From positions 1-9,732 of the forward strand of contig CALXZQ010000044.1 of the NCBI GenBank assembly GCA_944393275.1: a stretch of 9,732 bases of DNA. Reading direction: 5' to 3'. The first letter of the stretch is position 1, and every line of letters starts with the position of its first letter. This DNA is from an uncultured Clostridia bacterium. Its GTDB lineage: Bacteria; Bacillota; Clostridia; TANB77; CAG-508. Below, in pieces: positions 6,793 through 9,732 of the stretch. Under the pieces are notes generated by a model. That model had not been told where the DNA came from. It saw only the letters and a program-made list of their open reading frames with translations, and made no database searches. A program made the translations under genes and the position numbers.

Positions 6793-7335
6793 TTAATTAA
6801 TCTTTATATTATTTATCATTTTGTCTATATTTTTATCATCTTTTGCATTTATTTCATTTGTGTGTAAGGAATATACATAATTTGTATTTATATTAAAATC
6901 TGCATTTAAGATTTTAAATGTAAGTTCTGCCATTTCTAATGCATGCTTAGGTTTTCCATTTCCTCCACCTGTTAGTATCAATATGCCTGTCTTCTTTTTT
7001 AAATTATATTCTTTTTTTAAGAAATATTTATTACTCCAATACATATTTAATCTTGTAATTACATTAAACATAGCAGGAGTCATATTATACATATATATTG
7101 GAGATGCTAGTACTAAAATATCATAATCATCTTTATATATAATCTCCATGCTATCTTTTATATTACATCCTTCATTTTTCCAACAATATCTGCAATCTAT
7201 ACAAGATTTAATATTTTCTTCATATAGAAATAGTTCTTTAAATTCTATATTATTAAATTTCTCTTTAAGTCTATTTGTAATATATGATGTATCTCCGCTT
7301 CTATGTGGTGAACCATTTAAAATTAAACCATTCAT
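6793..7335 (-). CDS. Flavodoxin-fold NAD(P)H-dependent oxidoreductase with a four-cysteine motif
   Basis: A 180-residue flavoprotein of the NADPH-dependent FMN reductase / iron-sulfur flavoprotein group. The N terminus LNGSPHRSGDTS (6-17) is the FMN-phosphate loop, ASPIYMYNMTPAM (77-89) is the second FMN-binding block, and LTGGG lies near the third. Between strands, C45, C48, C51 and C57 form a CX2CX2CX5C pattern, similar to the compact motif that holds a 4Fe-4S cluster in Isf proteins. Whether it binds a cluster here is inferred. It would act as a cytoplasmic electron carrier or reductase of unknown partner. Its Shine-Dalgarno site GGAGAA lies in the final codons of the upstream HAD gene, whose TGA stop is only 3 bases before this ATG, so translation is probably coupled. 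Confidence 0.88.
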   Translation of the reverse strand: MNGLILNGSPHRSGDTSYITNRLKEKFNNIEFKELFLYEENIKSCIDCRYCWKNEGCNIKDSMEIIYKDDYDILVLASPIYMYNMTPAMFNVITRLNMYWSNKYFLKKEYNLKKKTGILILTGGGNGKPKHALEMAELTFKILNADFNINTNYVYSLHTNEINAKDDKNIDKMINNIKIN

Positions 7336-7338
7336 AAT

Positions 7339-7962
7339 TCATTCTCCTAAAAATACTTCACATTCTTTTATTATTTTATCTAATTCCAACCCTGTTGCCT
7401 GAAGTCCATTCCAACCAAAATTTTTAGCAGTTTCTATGTTATCTTTTCTGTCATCTATAAATAATATATCTTGCTTATCAAAATTAAGTTGTTCTTGAAC
7501 TTTTTTATAGATATCTATATTTGGTTTCTTGCATTCCATTTCAAATGATAAAAAAATATAATCATAGTTATCTAATCCTACTTGGTCATTTAATCTTTTT
7601 TTATCCAGAAAAACTAAATTAGATAAAATTCCTATATAGCATTTTTCTTTTAAAGATACTTCAAAATCTCTTACATCTTTATAATAACTAATCTTATCTG
7701 TAAAATATAAATATCTGTCTATAAACTGTTGTAAATCTCCTAAAAGATTAAAATCTTTTTTTATATAGTTATATGTTTTTTCAAAATCTTCTAATGTTGG
7801 TATAATTGATAGATTATATTTACCTAATTTATAGAAGACATTACCTCCATTATATCCTAGCTCTTTAAATAAATCTTCAAAAGCATTATATATTGTATAT
7901 CCTGTTTTATGTGATTCTACAATATTCCCCCAGTCAAATAATATTAATTTATTCTTTTTCAT
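7339..7962 (-). CDS. HAD-superfamily hydrolase (YihX-like phosphatase group)
   Basis: A 207-residue HAD hydrolase. Motif I is FDWGNIV with nucleophile Asp10, motif II is ILSN with Ser114, motif III is KKP with a lysine at 145-146, and motif IV is FIDDRKDNIETA with D170/D171. Residues 15-100 form the helical cap of subclass I enzymes. In motif I the usual second Asp (DxD) is Gly12. The same FDxGN form occurs in the sugar-phosphatase YihX and related HADs, so this need not mean loss of activity, but the acid/base residue is absent from its standard place. The substrate is unknown; small phosphorylated sugars or nucleotides are typical for the group. The Shine-Dalgarno AGGAG overlaps the stop codon of the upstream NTP-pyrophosphatase-like gene, nine bases away. 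Confidence 0.88.
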   Translation of the reverse strand: MKKNKLILFDWGNIVESHKTGYTIYNAFEDLFKELGYNGGNVFYKLGKYNLSIIPTLEDFEKTYNYIKKDFNLLGDLQQFIDRYLYFTDKISYYKDVRDFEVSLKEKCYIGILSNLVFLDKKRLNDQVGLDNYDYIFLSFEMECKKPNIDIYKKVQEQLNFDKQDILFIDDRKDNIETAKNFGWNGLQATGLELDKIIKECEVFLGE

Positions 7963-7971
7963 AATCTTCTC

Positions 7972-8571
7972 CTAAATTTCTAAAACATCTTTTATAAATT
8001 CTACACATTTTTCATCAAAAATGTAGTCGATTTTTTCTTTATCTTCTTTAGTTATTTCGCAAAAGTATTTATTAAGTTTAATATCAAATTCTATTCTACT
8101 TAATTGATCATGTGTTTTTTCTGCCTTACATATCTTATTTGTTAAAATAAATTTATCTTCTTTTATTTCCTTTAAGAATATTTTATTATCTTTTATTAAT
8201 GCAAGTCCTGTAACATAATACGCTAAGCTTTCTCCTCCTATTCTATTTAATTGGTCTATATAGTATTCTTCTATTTCATCATCTTCTAAATATTTACCAT
8301 TAACTCTTCTAACATATATCCCTGGTTGACTTCTAAATTTTTCTACATATAGAGAAGAATCTGCTGCTATTACAGGGAGTTTTACTAGGTTATAATATGT
8401 TTTTGCTTTTATTAAAGCATTGTCTAATACTGTTTTTCCTATTTCTTTAACTTCTATATTAATATCTATATCATAAGGAGTAATTAAATTAATTCCAAGA
8501 CCTTTTATTCTATCTTCCATTTGTTCTATTTTAAATTTATTCTTCGTCGCATAAAATAATTTAATTTCCAT
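7972..8571 (-). CDS. Diverged HAM1/RdgB-like non-canonical purine NTP pyrophosphatase
   Basis: A 199-residue member of the Ham1/RdgB (ITPase) family. The family hydrolyses ITP, dITP and XTP to the monophosphates and so keeps deaminated purines out of DNA and RNA. Seen here: ATKNKFKIEQ at 8-17 (the TxNxxK start block), a helix with DNALIKAKTYY at 50-60, and IAADSSLYV with Asp71 in the position of the catalytic Asp, then QPGIYVRR. The second half lacks the usual GFGYDPIF and SHR blocks, so substrate choice may differ. The start is placed at 8571 because GGAG (8578-8581) lies six bases upstream. A Met four codons earlier (8583) has no such site and would give 203 residues. It is the first gene of the operon that ends in fbp. 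Confidence 0.82.
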   Translation of the reverse strand: MEIKLFYATKNKFKIEQMEDRIKGLGINLITPYDIDINIEVKEIGKTVLDNALIKAKTYYNLVKLPVIAADSSLYVEKFRSQPGIYVRRVNGKYLEDDEIEEYYIDQLNRIGGESLAYYVTGLALIKDNKIFLKEIKEDKFILTNKICKAEKTHDQLSRIEFDIKLNKYFCEITKEDKEKIDYIFDEKCVEFIKDVLEI

Positions 8572-8577
8572 GCCATT

Positions 8578-8581
8578 CTCC
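8578..8581 (-). promoter_or_regulatory. Ribosome binding site that decides the NTP pyrophosphatase start
   Basis: GGAG on the minus strand lies six bases before the ATG ending at 8571. It overlaps the upstream in-frame ATG (8581-8583), which itself has no purine-rich site before it. This favours the shorter protein. Confidence 0.65.
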
Positions 8582-8595
8582 ATTCTAGTTTTATT

Positions 8596-8624
8596 AGTTT
8601 AATATATTATCTTAAAAATAACAA
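8596..8624 (-). promoter_or_regulatory. Possible promoter of the seven-gene fbp operon
   Basis: On the minus strand TTGTTA (8619-8624) and TAAACT (8596-8601) are 17 bases apart, each a 4/6 match to consensus. They lie between the acetyltransferase terminator and the first gene of the operon, the only sizeable gap where an operon promoter could sit. The TTGTTA is also the start of the terminator's T-rich tail. The match is weak. Confidence 0.35.
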
Positions 8625-8655
8625 ACTAACCGTTGAGTTTTACACAACGATTAGT
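8611..8655 (-). terminator. Rho-independent terminator after the acetyltransferase
   Basis: On the minus strand ACTAATCGTTG (8645-8655) pairs with CAACGGTTAGT (8625-8635) over 11 base pairs, including one U-G wobble, around a nine-base loop. It is followed by a T-rich stretch (8612-8624). It starts ten bases past the acetyltransferase stop and separates that gene from the operon downstream. Confidence 0.85.
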
Positions 8656-8664
8656 AGGCCATAT

Positions 8665-9291
8665 TTATAATTTACTTAGTTTTGATACATCTGGGCTTAA
8701 AATAATATCCAAATTTTCTTTTATTTTTTCTATATCCCAATCCCACCATTTTGTACTTAATAATATTTCTATTTCTTCTTCATTAAATCTTTTTCTAATT
8801 TCTCTAATTGGATTCCCTGCCACAATAGTATACGGTGCTACATTTTTAGCAACTAATGAATTTGCACCGATTACAGCCCCATCTCCTATATGTACTCCTG
8901 GCATAATAAATGTATTCATCCCAATCCAAACATCATTACCTATTACAGTATCGCCTTTATTAGGTAATTCAGATAAATGTTTTTTATTTATTTTATTTTC
9001 TTTTTGCATTATTGCAGTAAATGGATATGTTGTTATTGCATTTAAATTATGATTTGCTGCATTCATCATAAATTTCACATTTTCTCCAATAGAGCAAAAC
9101 TTACCTATAATAAGCTTATCTCCAAACTCTTTATAATGATATAGTACACATTCAGTTTCAAAAGTTTCTGGATTTTTTTCGCAGTTATAGTAAGTATAAT
9201 CTCCAATAATAATATTAGGATTTTTTATAACATTATTTATATAACAAATGTTTTTTAAATTTTCATTAGGATATAAATCTTTTGCATTCAT
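8665..9291 (-). CDS. Vat/CatB-type xenobiotic O-acetyltransferase (left-handed beta-helix)
   Basis: A 208-residue hexapeptide-repeat acetyltransferase of the xenobiotic (CatB/Vat) subgroup, which transfers acetyl from acetyl-CoA to a hydroxyl on its substrate. Seen: GDYTYYN and LYHY (30-53), IGKFCSIG (62-69), the catalytic His81 in NAANHNLN followed by TTYPF, a loop at 92-112, then hexapeptide repeats from GDTVIGNDVWIG to GANSLVAKNV, AGNP (158-161), and the C-terminal WWDWDIEKI helix. Length and motif order match streptogramin A acetyltransferases such as VatD, but chromosomal relatives of unknown substrate are common, so resistance is not shown. The Shine-Dalgarno AAGGAGAA precedes the ATG. 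It is a single-gene unit with its own promoter and terminator, divergent from HU. Confidence 0.88.
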   Translation of the reverse strand: MNAKDLYPNENLKNICYINNVIKNPNIIIGDYTYYNCEKNPETFETECVLYHYKEFGDKLIIGKFCSIGENVKFMMNAANHNLNAITTYPFTAIMQKENKINKKHLSELPNKGDTVIGNDVWIGMNTFIMPGVHIGDGAVIGANSLVAKNVAPYTIVAGNPIREIRKRFNEEEIEILLSTKWWDWDIEKIKENLDIILSPDVSKLSKL

Positions 9292-9340
9292 TTTATAATT
9301 TCTCCTTAGATTAATAAAGGCTTTTTGTAAATATTTTTTA

Positions 9341-9359
9341 CATTATATCATATATAATG
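9341..9359. promoter_or_regulatory. Extended -10 of the acetyltransferase gene inside a 19-base inverted repeat
   Basis: On the minus strand TGATATAAT is a perfect extended -10 (TATAAT at 9342-9347) for the acetyltransferase gene, with no good -35 (TATAAA at 17-base spacing). The same bases form a perfect inverted repeat: CATTATAT and ATATAATG (8-base arms) around a 3-base centre. A repressor site over the -10 is possible, but AT-rich extended -10 elements tend to look palindromic. Confidence 0.5.
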
Positions 9360-9388
9360 AACAATTTATATTATTTTTTAGATTTTTA

Positions 9389-9417
9389 TTGACAAAAAAT
9401 TAATGTTTTGATATATC
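9389..9417 (+). promoter_or_regulatory. Promoter of the HU gene with palindromic -10
   Basis: A consensus -35 TTGACA (9389-9394) is followed after 17 bases by TATATC (9412-9417), with TG one base before it, making an extended -10. The leader before the HU start codon is about 50 bases. The -10 lies within the perfect 12-base palindrome TTGATATATCAA (9408-9419). Confidence 0.75.
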
Positions 9418-9475
9418 AATGTTAATACATAAGATGGAAAATATATGAATTGTTTTTAGAAAGTGGGGTGATATT

Positions 9476-9732
9476 ATGAACAAAGCTGAATTAGTAAACG
9501 CTATGGCTGCAAAATCAGGACTTTCTAAAAAGGATTCTGAAGCTGCTTTAAATTCTTTTGTAGCTGTAGTTTCTGAAAGCTTATCTAAAAATGATAAGGT
9601 TCAATTAGTTGGATTTGGTACTTTTGAAACAAGAAAAAGAGCTGCTAGAACAGGAAGAAATCCTCAAACAGGTAAAGAATTAAAAATAGCTGCTTCTGTA
9701 GTTCCTGCATTCAAAGCTGGAAAAGCATTAAA
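9476..9732 (+). CDS. hup: HU-family DNA-binding protein (3' end beyond window)
   Basis: Only plus-strand gene; 85 codons are visible and the frame runs off the right edge. HU proteins are about 90-92 residues, so only a few residues are missing. HU binds DNA as a dimer without strong sequence preference, bends it and compacts the nucleoid. Visible features are the N-terminal helices from MNKAELVNAMA to about residue 38, the VQLVGFGTFE saddle strand (42-51), and the arm with RTGRNPQTGKE (58-68), where Pro63 is the DNA-intercalating proline, followed by VPAFKAGKAL. The ATG at 9476 has GGGGTGAT (9464-9471) upstream, resembling the anti-16S consensus. A consensus -35 and extended -10 precede it. 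It is divergent from the acetyltransferase gene and has no visible operon partner within the window. Confidence 0.96.
   Translation, partial: MNKAELVNAMAAKSGLSKKDSEAALNSFVAVVSESLSKNDKVQLVGFGTFETRKRAARTGRNPQTGKELKIAASVVPAFKAGKAL

Noticed and set aside
8633..9052. A 139-codon plus-strand open frame antisense to the acetyltransferase gene
   Set aside because: It opens with TTG, has no Shine-Dalgarno site, and its hydrophobic, serine-rich product is what an AT-rich coding strand gives in reverse. The hexapeptide protein on the other strand is clearly the real gene.
9292..9475. The 184-base divergent intergenic region as a site for a small RNA or riboswitch
   Set aside because: Apart from the two promoters, the palindromes and the ribosome sites, it shows no G-C-rich stems or terminator-like structure.

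Overview
The window is strongly AT-rich DNA with near-consensus Gram-positive Shine-Dalgarno sites (AGGAGG, AGGAG). It carries a class III fructose-1,6-bisphosphatase, a perR-rubrerythrin pair and a FucO-type iron alcohol dehydrogenase. Together these point to an anaerobic Firmicute of class Clostridia; the sequence alone does not settle the species. Coding density is high. Twelve complete genes lie on the minus strand and one gene, cut by the right edge, lies on the plus strand. No tRNA, rRNA, CRISPR array, insertion sequence, phage gene or riboswitch was recognised, and no gene-free gap exceeds 300 bases.

Read in the direction of minus-strand transcription (right to left): a Vat/CatB-type hexapeptide O-acetyltransferase (8665-9291) stands alone, with an extended -10 promoter and its own terminator. 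Next comes a tightly packed seven-gene run ending in fbp: a diverged HAM1/RdgB-like NTP pyrophosphatase, a HAD phosphatase, a flavoprotein with a cysteine cluster, a nitrilase-family amidohydrolase, a permuted papain-like (YiiX-type) hydrolase, an unrecognised 158-residue protein and class III fructose-1,6-bisphosphatase. Gaps are about 3-46 bases, several Shine-Dalgarno sites touch or overlap the preceding stop codon, and a terminator hairpin overlaps the end of fbp. The third block is perR-rbr, a peroxide sensor and its likely target, with a promoter carrying a PerR-box-like sequence and a strong terminator. The fourth block is a peptidase-E-like protein and a FucO-like dehydrogenase.

At the right edge, divergent from the acetyltransferase, a plus-strand HU gene begins at 9476 and is nearly complete. 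Its 184-base shared upstream region has two facing promoters, each with a palindrome over its -10 element.

Functionally the window is mostly housekeeping: gluconeogenesis (fbp), nucleotide-pool or metabolite clean-up (NTP pyrophosphatase, HAD, nitrilase homologue), redox and peroxide defence (perR, rbr, flavoprotein), aldehyde reduction (fucO) and nucleoid structure (HU). I do not see a convincing new defence, mobile or biosynthetic system. The less ordinary points are the unknown gene in the fbp operon, the NTP pyrophosphatase homologue that lacks the usual C-terminal motifs, the Vat-like acetyltransferase, and promoters placed directly against upstream terminators.
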